This document shows positions 37,102 through 49,400 of a stretch of DNA of 64,000 bases, one piece after another (position 1 is the first letter of the stretch; the number at the start of each line of letters is the position of its first letter). The notes beneath the pieces are model-generated. The model did not search any database, was not told where the DNA came from, and saw nothing but the letters and a program-made list of their open reading frames with translations. The stretch comes from Ancylostoma caninum (Eukaryota > Nematoda > Chromadorea > Rhabditida > Ancylostomatidae), in assembly GCA_037903475.1 (NCBI GenBank), contig JBAJFG010000071.1, forward strand, positions 1,734,001-1,798,000, in the 5' to 3' direction. The position numbers were made by a program, and so were the translations under genes.

Positions 37102-38077
37102 CAGTGCGTATCATAATTATAGACGCACCCCAAAAATGTTGATTTTTTGGTTCCATACTTAATTTCGGTATACGCTATGATCACTACTCGATTCAGCGTG
37201 CTCGAAAACCCCACTAAACAAAATTTCAGCCAGATGTGTGGGAGGAGAAGGCTCGCCCAGCACTTGACCCTTTTCTCGACTGTATCATAATTATAGACGC
37301 ACTTTTGAAATTCAACAATTTTATCATATGGAGCAAACAACAATAATAATTTATGGGTCCTCCTTGTTTAGAAATGATTTCGAAAATGCGATTTGGCATT
37401 GACTCGACTAGTTTTCTGAGGACTTGGGGATCCAGGCGGTTCCACGCACGAGCGATCGCTTCTCTGAGGTCTTCAGCGTTGGAGAACGTCCTTCCCTGAG
37501 CGTAGATGTCACGAACCAGGATACCCCAGAGATTTTCCATTGGGTTGGCGTCAGGGGAGCAGGCAGGCCAGTCCATAACTGCCACATCGTGCCGCATGAA
37601 CCACTCTTTTGTAGAGCGACTGACATGGATAGCGGCATTATCTTGCTGAAAAGTGAAGCTCTCCTCGCTGTGGTCGGCGAGGAATGGCAGAAGATGGATG
37701 CGCAGCATATCCTGGTAGTCGGCGGAGTTCATGTGGGTAGAGATGAAGGCGAACTCGAGCGTCCCTCCCTGGTAGAAGCCGCCCCAGACCATCACCGTGC
37801 CGCCTCCGAAATTCCGCTTGCTGAAGTACCTCGGCTCCTTCCGGAGGTCCCTCCAATAATATGCGTATCCGTCTGGCCCATCGAGATTGAACTTCTTCTC
37901 ATCAGAAAAGATCACCTGAACACCCAAATGAGTTCCTGGAAGTCTCGGGAATTTTTCCCATACCTTTGACCAGTCCGTCGCCATATTCTTTTTAGCGAAC
38001 TCGATCCGGGCAGCCTTGTGATTTTTGGAACCGACAGTACTTTTATTTTCATCTATATCTAGAGCTTTTCTTTTCAT
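37102..38077 (-). mobile_element. Tc1-like transposon, 5' end missing
   Basis: The left terminus follows a TA and begins CAGTGCGTATCATAATTATA. A second, direct copy of TATCATAATTATAGACGCAC lies 177 bp further in (37284), the IR/DR arrangement of some Tc1-like elements. The matching right-hand inverted repeat and the DNA-binding N-terminus of the transposase are absent, so the element is truncated on that side. Confidence 0.85.
37320..38077 (-). pseudogene. Tc1-like transposase (catalytic domain)
   Basis: The DDE domain is intact by inspection: D59 in FSDEKKF, D146 in QQDNAAIH and E181 in NPMENLWG give the DD34E spacing of the Tc1 family. SPDANPMENLW and GGGTVMVWGG are classic blocks. Sixteen codons between DWSK and VIFSDEK are best read as a 48-nt intron (37916-37963, GT...AG); removing it restores the standard alignment. 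The frame upstream of 38077 hits a stop, and the helix-turn-helix region is gone. The frame also runs past the usual C-terminus into the repeat. Confidence 0.88.
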
Positions 38078-38730
38078 TTATATCCAACCTTTCTTCATCG
38101 TTCCTTGTTTATTGCCCTTCTCTAAAACCACTGCCGTGTCCACTTGAGCAGCCAGTAGGTCCTGCAACTTAATGTTCCCCCGCTCTCAACCTGCCAAATG
38201 CCAAGCGCTTGAGCACTGTACTGCAAAAACGTTCGGAAACTATCTTCCCCTTACAGACTTCAAGGCAGAACATGCTCTTTCAGAAGCAAAACGCGTGTTC
38301 TTACTCATCGTGTATTAGGCTAACATCGGTAGAAACGCTGCTCACATAATAGGACGATTCCCTCTCGGGTTCGAAAAGAGAGGAAAAGCAAATAACCTTG
38401 TGGGTAGATGATTATCCTCCATATTGGCTTTTCCTTAATTACCCACTTGAATACTGTATCCAGTTCCCTGACGAGCATTTTCCCCCTTTTTCTTTTGCTA
38501 AAAAATTGCGCAAGGAGATGATCGATATACGAGCGTTTAACCTCAACATTCCTGACGTCGACCTAGACAGCTCCATTGTACCAGTAATTAAAGGTGCGAG
38601 AGAGGTGCGAGAGCCATCCGAGCGAGCGCTTACTGCCACCCTGCAGAGTGCAGAGTTGACAGAGTTTTGCAGATCTCGTCCGAGACACGCCTCTCGTTGT
38701 CGCCTAGTGCAACGCACCCCATCACGGCGG
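38078..38730. other. Unassigned stretch
   Basis: Noncoding as far as I can tell. The right-hand Tc1 inverted repeat expected here was searched for and not found. Confidence 0.45.
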
Positions 38731-40194
38731 ACAAGATGAAAAGTTAAGTTCCATTGGTCGCTGCTACAGTACCCATTTTCAGGCGTCAATTAAATTGTGC
38801 CGTTGTGCAATCGATGCATTGCACCGAATTTCGCGACTGTTTTGCAAAAAACGGTCATTTGGGGTTATTGAAGGTGCTGATCACGAATATGGCACCCATT
38901 CTGCATAATAATAACACCAGTATTGACCTCATGGCACTATTCCGCTAATGGTGCGTCAAAAATCTGGAAACCATAGTTTCCGCATAGGTTCTGCCTTCCT
39001 ACGGGGGTTATCTCATGCGCTGGTCACGAATATCCTACTCATTTTATACCATAGCGCTGTATTTCATGCCTGCCGGCAGATTCTCGCACTCTCCCTTATC
39101 CAGGTCCTCAAAAATGTCAAAAGAAATTTTTATTGTTTAAACTGTACAAGAAAGGAGGAGGCGATGAGGAACAGTGTTCTAGGGGCGTTGTGCTATACAT
39201 TCTCTTGTTTCATGTGCTTTCCACAAAGGGCACTGGTTAGTTTTTATGTACAGTTTCTATTAAGATATCCTTTACTGGCAAGGCTTCCATGTCATGATTA
39301 TTTAAGGCTAACAGATATCCTTGATCGGTAGAAGCGGAACGACTTTCCAAGCGAATAAAGCCTGCAACTTACTATATCCAACATCCTCTCGCAACCAAAT
39401 GCACCACAATCCTTTTTCATGGCATGCAAATAAAAGCCACACAAGTGTTCCAGTTTCGTAATTATGTGGATATAGTGTCGCAAGATTCTTGATCACATTA
39501 ATAAAGTGCTCGTTGATAACATGATGCAAGTAACCAGTAATCCCCATTCTCGTTATGCAAAACTTGGAGAGACTCCCAGATATCCATACGATGTCGCAGG
39601 CCTACAAAGAAAGCTTTAGGGCGCAAACTGGTTTTCGAATTCTTGGCAAGCACAGGAAATAGCCACCTCTGCTAAGAATCAGCTACTTGCTCCTTTTTTC
39701 TTTCAAAGGTTTGGGTCATATGGAGTTGAACATGTTGTATCGTGAAACTATTTTCGAACGGTTACGGCGTCCATTTTTCGGTAGCAGTTGTCGCAAGCAA
39801 ACGAAAACAATGTTAATTTTGTGTAAAAAACAGTGTGAGGACAAATAATATTGACATCGTGATCAGCAAATCAAATGACCCCACTGTGTAATGTTTTACA
39901 GATTCTGTGGTGTATCGGTTCTATCGTATAAATAGCTAAACCATAAGTCCGAGATTTGAGATCTTTGACGCACCATTAGCCGAATAGTGCCATGAGGTCA
40001 ATACTGGCGTTATTATTATGCAGAATGGTTGCCATATTCGTGATCAGCACCTTCAATAACCCCCAAATGACCGTTTTTTGCAAAACAGTCGTGAAATTCG
40101 GTGCAATACATCGACTGCACAACGGCACAATTTAATCGACGCCTGAAAATGGGTACTGTAGCAGCGACCAATGGAACTTAACTTTTCATCTTGT
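38731..40194. mobile_element. MULE-like element with about 250-bp inverted repeats
   Basis: Inverted termini ACAAGATGAAAAGTTAAG extend into arms of about 250 bp (38731-38980 and 39948-40194). A perfect 9-bp target duplication, TCACGGCGG, flanks it at 38722-38730 and 40195-40203. Long terminal repeats plus a 9-bp duplication are the Mutator (MULE) signature. No transposase is present; the interior instead carries an exon-like segment (39373-39601). Confidence 0.9.
39373..39601 (-). pseudogene. Exon-like cargo inside the MULE-like element
   Basis: A 229-nt open segment is bounded by a good acceptor (TTTCTTTGTAG) and donor (GTAAGT). It encodes 76 residues of normal composition (W, C, H and Y present) with no low complexity. 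I do not recognise the family. Neighbouring exons are not obvious, and the segment lies wholly between the inverted repeats, which fits capture of a host gene piece (Pack-MULE type). Confidence 0.45.
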
Positions 40195-40728
40195 TCACGG
40201 CGGACACTTTCGGAATTCGTTGGATGTTTGAGCGGCATATACAGGCTTGTGTTGTGTTGGAACTGTCCAGGCAAATTGTTTAGTATGTTTGTATTCACAC
40301 ACAGCATCTGTGGCGGTAAGAAGAATGAAAAGTGAATGACAAGCAAGAAGATCGGGCATTCGTTCGGAAGGTGGTGCGCTACCTCGTTTCGCTGTCACTC
40401 AGTCCTCTCGTTAAAAAACTTCCATGGGATTGTAGTTTGTGTATATACGGCTATATACATAGTTGCTTTGCTCATGCATATGTTTTCCTGACTATGTCTC
40501 GCGTTGTCTTGTGGATTTGATTGCATCAAAAAGCCTTTTTGAACTAGACACTGATAAGCTTCCTAACACTGTAGAGCTGGCTTGGGTTTACCGCTTTAAA
40601 CGTCGTCGCGTCGAGTTTCGGTTGTTGCGTATTGATGAAAAGATTTTCCTCACGTTCAGGAGAGGACATTGCGGGTTTCGAAACCACCTTCTAACTTTCA
40701 TGTACAGCTGAGTATACAAGTTTTCTTC

Positions 40729-43700
40729 ATGGCGGATGATCTATTAAGGCTTCTGCGACTTTCAACATCAAAACTAGTCAGTGAGGTAAGAAAAAGAGGG
40801 ATAAAACACTGTAGTTGGGAGTAGAGACTATTTCTACATATTTAATTCGGCTCCTTGACAAATGCCAAGGCTGGCAGCGCTCATCACTGGACCCTCCTAC
40901 TCACGAACGCTGCGGTTTTTCGAACAGTGTGTTAGGGAAGAGTTTGGAATAGATTGCAGGTCCAGTTGAACACGTTTCCGTCCCATATTAGTGCTCTATT
41001 ATTCTACCACCGTTCTACTCTTGTCGTCGTATTGCAGGCATTCAACTTGGTGCATTCCAGCTGGCATTTGCTGGTCTATTCAGAGATTTTTAGCACAGAT
41101 CTTGGATTTTAGCACGCTCAAGTTCAGTCTGGTACTTAGTCAGAGTGCCGACAATGCGATAAAGACAAGAATAGAACGCTGACAGAATAATGGAGCAGTG
41201 ACAGGGGACGGAAAGGAAGGTTGTTCAACCGAACCAGCAATCTATTCCAACAAACTCTTGCCTAGGACATTGTTTAAAGATCTGCAGCATTCGTGAGTAG
41301 GTGGGTCAAGCGATGAACATCGCCAGCCTCGCCTTTCTGTCGAGAAGCCGAATTAAATATGTAAAAATAGTCTCTACTGTAGTTGGGCCACAGCGTAATC
41401 GTCTAGCTTTCTAGGCGGTGAACACCTCCGGCGGCACAGTAAGCACCGACTCTCGGGACTTCAAGAGGCTGAAAAGTCATGTGCGAGCCAACGAAGGCAT
41501 CATTCCTGACTACGTCGACTACCTATTCCAATCCCTACAGGTCCGCCCATTTTACCACCTTCTTCACTGTTGATTCGCTATAATGCAATAGTCGTCACAT
41601 CTTTTATGGTGAAGTTCGGCAGGGTGTCCACGAAATTTCCTGTGGTATTGGTATAGGTTTTGAAGTCTCTATGGAGCTCACGAAAATGGAGTCGGCTTAG
41701 TAAGCTTCAATAGTAGATCGAGTCACAGTATAAATTCTTTATGGAGTCGGGGGTCCATGCTGGAAGAGAAACAGTTGCATAATTACTCCACTTAGTCCTG
41801 GTAAATTTACGTGTGGAAGGATACGCTTATACCAGTGTGTGGGCTAAGACTGTCGCTCTGCATTATATTTTGGTGGAGTTGGTCCCAATTGTAAAGGAAA
41901 GTGTTCACAGACTGTTGTTCTTAACTCGCCTATTCCACCCAAAACTGACCGCTATCAACGCCTGGGATCGATGTCGATTCTTCAAACATTGAAACAGCTG
42001 ATTTCCTTGCAGATACTAATTTAATCAGAATAATTTCTTAGCGTTCTGATTCGGAGCGACGGCGTGCCCTTCTTTCACTATTTGACTACTTTTTCCATCG
42101 ATCTCACGTCTTCCGCTTGAAAACTGTGGAGAATTTGCAAGTGAGTTCTACTTTTTGAATGCTTTTTCTCGTAGTACGTCTTCTTCCTGCTTGTTATTCT
42201 CTATCCTTTTTTAGGAGCTGCTTCTTCTGGTATGTGAAACAGATCCTCTTCGTTTTCCTCTGCCTGGGCCTATTGCTGAATCCAAACAATTGAAGGTTAG
42301 CGTATACCATCATGCTACTTACCGTACTTCAAACTGAAAAGATAATTGAGCAGTGTGAAGACATCATGCGTATTTATTGTCAGAGAGGTTGTAATCTAAG
42401 ATTTTGTTGAAATTCCACTTTGGGGGGGGGGTGTTCTACTTCGTTATAACTTTGTTGGAAGGTGGGATGCTTTAAAAAAATGTGCAGCAAGCTCCCTAAT
42501 TTCTCAGGTCGATGCTATAAAAATGGTGAAGAATTGGTTGGAGAAGTTTGGTCCCGGTTACGAAAAGCTGAATTTCGTGGGAGACTATTTGAAGGAATCC
42601 AAGGTAAATTTTCACTGCTAGTCTGCGATCAGTGTCTCGATCAGTTGGTTTTTCAAGGCAGTCGACTTCGATTCCGCTACAGCAGAATTGCTGGCCGAGA
42701 GGACTAGAAAAGCGCTCGAGGAACAGAAAGCTGCAGAGAAGCTGCAGAAGGTCTTTCATTATTAGACTTTTTCGGCCGAGTAGAGTTAATACCATTAGTA
42801 AGATAACGTTGTGTTGATCCTAAATCTTCGGTTTGAATGAACAAATCCTGATTTAATTAACGAACGATCGCTAATCACTCTCAGATCGCATTTAAAATTA
42901 AGCAGTGGTTTAGTCGAGTAATTGGAGTATTATCTCGTTGTGGAATATGATAGTGAATCGCTGCTGACGAAACGCTGTTCGTGTGCCTATGTGTGTCGGA
43001 GCCTACTGCAGCATCTTCCTTTCCGTTGCTATCTCTTTTTGATTTTAGGTAGCTGCAAATGTGCGTCGCAAGTTTACTGAATCGAAAGCGGATATCGACC
43101 GGTGCTTAGCTTCGGCTGAGACAGCTCTATCAATGGTGGTTCCAGTATTTGGGGCTACAGCCGAGTCCAACGATACCGAGGCAAAATCAAGTGTAGCTGA
43201 GAGTACTGAAATGCAGGTATTTTTTGGCAGACTAGAATGTGCTTAAAACAGACTGCATCGCAGCTCTAATTAAACAAAAAACCAAATCCGAGGATACGAG
43301 AGTTTGTAACCCTAGTTGGCTTCCCACCCTTCCTTTTTTGAGTGTTGCGCTCCAGTTACTTCAGAAGTTCATTTTTCTACCATATACTTCTTCATCTTAT
43401 TCAATCTCGATTGAGGAGGTCGAAGCCGTATTTGGGCTTTTCAATCACTAGATAAGCTTGGAACAGAAAGCATCCTCGTATCTGGATAACAAGGAAATTT
43501 CTTGCAATCACACTTTCTAGTGACATTTCGTGGATACAAAGGGATGAAGTATTCAATGTTCTTCTCAAAATATCTGTTGTACAGCACTAGTCGGATAGTT
43601 TATCGTTTATAGAGGAATTAGAAAAGTAGCCTAGGCGGTGAGGCCAATAAGTGCATATATTGCCAATGTTGGGGTTTGTATACCACGAGAGGTGGCCTTC

Positions 43701-46594
43701 CAAAGCCTCCCGGTGTAGATCACAATAGGTCAACAGTAGATCTAACACTATAGGTCAGAGCTATCACATGACATTGAAAATCTTACAGTTAGTTTCTTCC
43801 AGCCATCCGCTCATGGATACGCCCCATCTGATACGATTTCCATAGTTCTGACGTCTTTGGCTCCGGAGGTAACTGTAAATGAAGACAATGAGGCGCTGCT
43901 TGAAAGCATACGGGATGCAAAAGTTATGCTGGATGTGTACAGAAACAATATAGTTAGGTGCTGCTTGAACTCTTCTCGTGCCTGTGTTTCTTCTTTTTGA
44001 TTAGGTCCTCCAATTGTTCTCCAGTATATGCTTACAGTTGGCAGCGCAAAATCAATGGAGCCACAGGAGTGGAAGATCTCATGCGAGATTTGACGGATTT
44101 GAAGAGAAGAATTGAACAACAATGTGGGAAGATTGATGAGTTGAAGCTGAAACCAAAGAGGAAAAGTCGCAAAGGTGCCGATTCAAGTGAAAGTGAAGAA
44201 AGCGATCTCGAAGATGTACCAGAAAAGCAGTGTTGGTAGCGTTTTTTCCTACGTTCCGGCGTCAAAAATCCTACATTTTTTTAGTGGAGGATTTCGTCCC
44301 TCCTGATGAAGTGCCTCGATATATAATGGAGAGAGTGGAACAGTTAGAAAAAGAGCAGCAACCCTGCTGCAGTAAGACTTTACAGCCAAGCGAGTCGAGC
44401 GCCAGTGGCAAAGTCGCGAAACATGATAGGGTTAGTCTTCTTACCTCGATACTTACTAGGTATTGAATACTTACCTAGCAATATTGTAGAACGGAATACT
44501 GTGGAAGTATCCACTGACACTGTAATTGATTGTGCAGCTAGATGTTAATTTTCCTTTTGGGTGCTACTGTTTTTTTTTCTTTACTAAAAACCGGCGAATA
44601 ATCGTCCTCATCTCCCATATTTGGCTCAATCTGAACGGGATGAATTCAAGAGCCTACACTAGTGTTGCTCCAGACTATTAATTAATTTTTCACTCCCCTT
44701 TCTATATCTTTCATCTCTGAAGTCATTGCAATGATTTCGGGTTAATACAAATGATATTTTTATCAGAATAATAGTTGCAGATTGATGCTCCTGACTCAAA
44801 ACCAAAGATTCCTGTCGTTCCCTTTGGGCCTGATCTACTGCACTGGGGAGAGCAACGAACAGTAGCTCCCATACCCCGCAACAATGCTGATTGTCATCGA
44901 TTTTGGAGGCCACCTGATGACGACGACAAGTTCGTTGCAAATTTTTATGTCGCCTTCTCGTGATTGCAGGTATATTACCTGTTTGTATAAATGCTGCTTT
45001 TGAATGCAATAGAAAGAAGGCGAATCTGAATTCATTTGGTTTTCTAGACCCTTCATTAGTGAGAAGGAAGCTTCATACGGAGAAATGCGAGTGATGACTT
45101 GGGTAGGGGAACCACGAAGGGCGGATAAACGTTGTAAAGCGAGACTTCCAAGTGGAAAGCTTTGCCCTAGGATGGACTTCCACAGGTTCGGCTCCCGTGA
45201 TTCTTATTATATCTTCCTAAACTGTTGTGCACCCATGCTATGATACTTTGATTTTTATTCATTTCACAGCATCATATCTTCTGCATATCATGCTTATCAA
45301 CTTTTTTTCACCTGGACAAGACTGGTTTTTTTTTTCTTGTTTGGAGAAAATTGAGGAACGTCTTCAAAACTGAGCAGTAATTCATACGTACACGCACTAC
45401 CGAACTCAGAGCGATTAAGGTGCCCGATCCACGGAGTTATCGTGGACCGCGACGATGAAGGTTTCCCTATCAAGGAAATGGAAACACCACAGGAATCAGC
45501 TGCTCAGAAGGAAAGAGAACAGCAGGAGGAAGAAGAGTACATGAGGTCTTCACTACATTTTGAGCTATTAGGTGTACTTGGAGATACGGAATCGTTTCCA
45601 GGGATCTGGAAGCTGGTACTGGGCAGTCTTTTGCATCCAAGCCTAAGAAGAAAAAGAAAAGGAAAGAAGAAACTGTACGTCAAAGACTGGAGGTTGATTT
45701 CAAATTTTGTCCGAAATTTTACACTTATTCTTCACAATTCGGACCATTTTCTCCTTTTTATTTGCTCCTCCTCAATATCGCACATATCAAATAAGATTTT
45801 GAAAAAAAAATGTGTATACAAACATTGTATATTAGATGACTCAATAACAACGAGGTTTCCGTGAAATCGACAAGTTCGTCTGGTAGGGAAAGAATTATTA
45901 TTTGACTGGCGGAAACCGGCTCTGCCTTTCCGCTGAATGTCTTCCCTGTGACTGCCGCTAAGTTCGATCTGGACTACAACCCTGCGTCATCAGCGACATC
46001 GACAACCTTTCGAGCATTGCTCATTATGAGCCAGCAGTATCGATATGCATCAATTTCGATATCTGAGTGAAGCGTCGGCGACAGTGAATCTTGTGCATCG
46101 CATCGACTATAGCGATAGCTTATGAACTATACTATAGTCTGTCCGAAACGACGAGTCCGCCCACGCACGCGGGGATCGAGAAGGTGCCACGTTTGCCAGC
46201 GCTCCAAGTCATCATCCCTGGTCTGCGTATCACGTTTCACCGTTATCTTCATGGCACTGACCAATGATTTGGCTGCGACGTGGACGACGTGGCAGCAAAC
46301 AGCATCCGTCCCTGCCGCTCCGCCTTTCGATCCCCGCGTGCGTGGGCGGACTCGTCGTTTCGGACAGACTATACACGTGCTTTATCAAGTTCCGGGCTGC
46401 TTTATTTATTAACAGATTGATTTGTTTAATCATAGGCTTATATTGAAAGTGAATTAATGTAAAGCAATTCGTTTCAGAAGAAACTGCTCGATCCTCGCAC
46501 AGTGAAACGGGTGTCTGCTGCTTTAGACGCTGCGCGAAAGGCCAAGCTTCAACGCAAATTCGGCGGCCAGTTCGCGCATGCATTGTCAAAATGA
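40729..46594 (+). CDS. uvs-1: UV-stimulated scaffold protein A (UVSSA), 15 exons
   Basis: A transcription-coupled repair factor that, in other animals, stabilises CSB at stalled RNA polymerase II and brings in TFIIH. Exons: 40729-40785, 41415-41540, 42042-42140, 42215-42295, 42508-42603, 42658-42750, 43049-43216, 43803-43957, 44038-44231, 44285-44430, 44781-44929, 45048-45185, 45420-45545, 45602-45692, 46478-46594. They sum to 1836 nt, 611 residues. The N-terminal VHS/ENTH-like domain has YFFHRSHVFR and NWLEKFGPGYEKL; the middle has HGY...NEDNEALL and DLKRRIEQ. The C-terminal DUF2043 domain has PFGPDLLHWG, HRFWRPP, the zinc-binding CKA...LCPR...CPIHG series and VDRDDEGFPI, then MRDLEAGTGQ, and ends FGGQFAHALSK. 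Donors at 43958 and 44232 were chosen to keep frame and alignment. The symbol follows the worm name and is from memory. Confidence 0.93.
40820..41378. mobile_element. MULE-like MITE in UVSSA intron 1
   Basis: Inverted termini AGTAGAGACTATTT lead into arms of about 150 bp, with a perfect 9-bp duplication GTAGTTGGG at 40811-40819 and 41379-41387. The element is 559 bp, noncoding, and makes up most of the intron. Confidence 0.9.
46135..46371. mobile_element. TA-target MITE in last UVSSA intron
   Basis: Ends TAGTCTGTCCGAAACGACGA and its inverse form about 45-bp arms around a 237-bp element, flanked by TA at 46133-46134 and 46372-46373. A related copy is at 63022-63254. Open frames across it are palindrome artefacts. 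Confidence 0.9.
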
Positions 46595-46650
46595 CATGTT
46601 TTTGGTGCATGTGCATTTCTTAATAATGAAGACTTCGTGCATTTCTTAAT

Positions 46651-46656
46651 AATAAA
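46651..46656 (+). terminator. UVSSA polyadenylation signal
   Basis: An AATAAA hexamer lies 57 bases after the UVSSA stop codon, the usual distance for a worm 3' UTR. The candidate minus-strand exon ends at 46735, so the two units would converge. Confidence 0.7.
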
Positions 46657-46734
46657 GACTTCCTTCAGCAGTCGCATACTAAATACGGAAACTACAAGAG
46701 AGAACGAAACATTCGGAGATAGATAAAGCAGTGA

Positions 46735-48480
46735 TTAGCTTTTCTTTTGCCTATAATTTTCGCGCTGCCTCCGGATAATTTGGTTTCGCAGCAGTCGCAA
46801 ACGTTCTGCTAAGATCACCTGCACTTCACAGGCACTTAATGGCATGTTAAAGGTTGAACAAGGAATTTTAACTCTGCGAGTACAATCCCGTTCTGCTTTC
46901 CAATAGCCCTGCAGTCGGTACACTGCAGACAGTGTTGGCTTGGCCGCCTATACCCTAGACACAAAATTTCAGTTCACACCATCTTCGTTCATCAACGCAA
47001 AGAAAAAGTTGCAGACATACGGTAACGGCCAATAGAATATGGCGGGTGTATGCCAGGAAGAACGATAGCTGCTAATGATTGGTTATCACATACCCGTCTG
47101 TCAGTATCCAGCGCAACTGTAGCCCCGCCCCAACTTGAGTGACGGGGATTTTTATACCCCGACGACCACCAGTCCTGGGAATTCTGTGAATATTAGATTG
47201 GTGCAGAAGCAACGGGGCGCTTTTTTTCAAAAGCATGTAATTTTCTTAGCACATACTTAGTATGTCATCCAGGTATGGTTACATGGTTACGCACTCATAG
47301 AGCAAAACTAGCTCTTCTGTGTTATACATATAAGAGCTGTCGGCAGGAGTTAGGAGTCACGAAACAATTGAAAATTTCCAAGAAAATTTCTCGACCTCGG
47401 TTTTTTAAATTCCGAGGATTTTTCTGCAGCACCGCCAGCAATAGAACCCGAAACGCCTTCTTTGTATTAAGGCAGGATGTCAGTGCTGATTCCATATGTG
47501 AGCTCTGGTGCAACGGCTTCGCTGCTGGAGAAACATGGACGAGCACTTCTTGGAGCGTTTTCCTTGCTACTTCTAGGATTCCAGATGGGTGATCCTTCCC
47601 ATGCTGTTTTTTGGAAAAAGCACATTTACCAATGCCTACTGATGTTACAGGCGGTTCAGAAATGAGTCGGTATTAGTGCATTTTTACGTGAAAAGGTCAG
47701 AGGGGCCTTTGGCAAGTCGCGCATGTTCAAGCTTGCTAGTCGCAGTGATTTTTAACTGCTTAACATGTTAGAAAGGATCCCGGAAATGATATGGGAGTAC
47801 GTGGAACACATGACTCACCTCAGGTCCGTGAATGCACCAGTACCGACTCCTTTCCGAATGCCCTGTATTTGCTCCGGAAAGTAGAGAGCGGTCTTCTGGA
47901 AAGGCGCTCCAGTTTCTCTAATGGTCATTTTCTGCACCCCAACTTTTCGCCAAAATTTGCGTCCGAGAGCTGACTTAAATTTTGATGACTCTGCTGGGAA
48001 ACGTTCAAATGTCCATCGCATTCTCCAGAAAAAATTGCAGTACTTCCGCCGCTTTTGCCAGCGCCCAACTTTTCTATCCAACAAGAAAAAAGCTGCGAAA
48101 GTTGACCACCTGAAAAGGAAAATCCCCTTTTCTTCGCCTCTCAGTTTCTCTGCGCAGGTGGGCAATGATCCTTGCTAATCAATTAAAGTTATGGAGAAGA
48201 AGTGGGGTCAACGCAAAAACGCGCCATTTCTTTTGCACCTTTCATAGATGCGCGCGTCTGACGCTCGACCGACGCACACATCTAGTATAGACTGTCCTTT
48301 TGGTGCATACCGCATTGATGACTCCGGGTTTTCTGCAGCTGAGTTTTGACGTGTCACAACTTGGAAAGACACGGAAAGAACCTATCCAACAAGTTGTACC
48401 TGTTGTCCATGATGAAACAGGAGATGACAAATGGAAGGCGTCGCCTGCTAGCATCATGATGAGCTGCAGGATTCGTGCAT
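46735..48480 (-). CDS. Candidate spliced gene, unresolved
   Basis: Three minus-strand segments have good splice borders and open frames. They are 48109-47819 (TTTTCAG acceptor, GTGAGT donor, 291 nt); about 48470-48376 (CTGCAG acceptor, ATGATG start, GTACAA donor); and a terminal frame about 46952-46735, basic and Arg/Gln-rich, ending in TAA. I could not join them in one consistent phase, and I do not recognise the product. Plus-strand frames in the same interval (for example a 62-codon ORF from 47477) are also open, so the coding strand is uncertain. It would converge on UVSSA. Confidence 0.3.
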
Positions 48481-48896
48481 GCTTTCATTGTTTTGAAGCA
48501 TCGTGCTCTCATCTTCTTATCAGATCCACTCATGACACTTGGAAATCTTTCATTTTGAGTTCCTGAGATTTCTGATAATGACGATGGGCTTACTCCTCTG
48601 TAGCCCAGAACGGGCCATGAAATATTTGTTACTGCTAACTATAGTCAGCTTAATTTTCGAGCGAAGAGCGATCTCAGTACGTTTGAAATATTAGCAAATC
48701 AAACAACAGCAGTCAAAGGGGACTGCATTAGAATCTGAGATTTTGGGTTCCACTCAATTTCTTGTATATATATGCTTGACTGTTTTACGGGCATTTAACG
48801 AAATTTGAACAAGAGTTCATAAACTCATTGTCAGAGAAATAAGCGGAATGTTTGTTCTTCGCTCAGTACCGACAGGCATCCTAGTGCCCGCCTCAC

Positions 48897-49400
48897 CTTT
48901 AAAGGCACCGTCCCACCTCAGGATCGTTTTTGAGATTTTTATGTGAAAAGAATCAGGAACTGGAGATCACAATGGTATACGTGATTCCATGCAAAACTGC
49001 CGAAAAAAAAGCCCGATTCCGAGCCCAATCTTCGAGGAGCTGAGTAGCTTCCCGAATAATTCACTCTAAGAAACTCACCTGCTGGGGAAATTCTTATTCC
49101 TCTGAGTGTTCCTCATAAACTCCCTTACAGACTAGAAACAGCGCTCCATTTGTGAATAGCAAAGGAGTTCACTTCCGGAAGCCCTGCAATTTCGCCTTGG
49201 CTCCGGAGCCAATGCGGATTGCAGGGTTTCCGCACCACGTATTTCCCTGCTCGCAGCACATGGACCGCAGTTTCTATTCGCTTAGAGAGTGATTGAGGAA
49301 CTCTCAGGAGTGGTACGAATTTCCCCAGCAGGTGCGTTTCCTGGAGTGAATTATTCGTGAAGCTACTCAGCCCCGCCCACATGCTCCTTAAAGGCAGCAC
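48897..49400. repeat. Fold-back repeat
   Basis: Inverted arms around 49032-49110 and 49290-49376 share GAATAATTCACT, CACCTGCTGGGGAAATTC and related words. The outer ends carry the TTTAAAGGCA motif common to several repeats here. It is related to 51840-52300 through the GTCCCACCTCAGGATCG / TTTTTGAGATTTT words. Noncoding. Confidence 0.65.
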
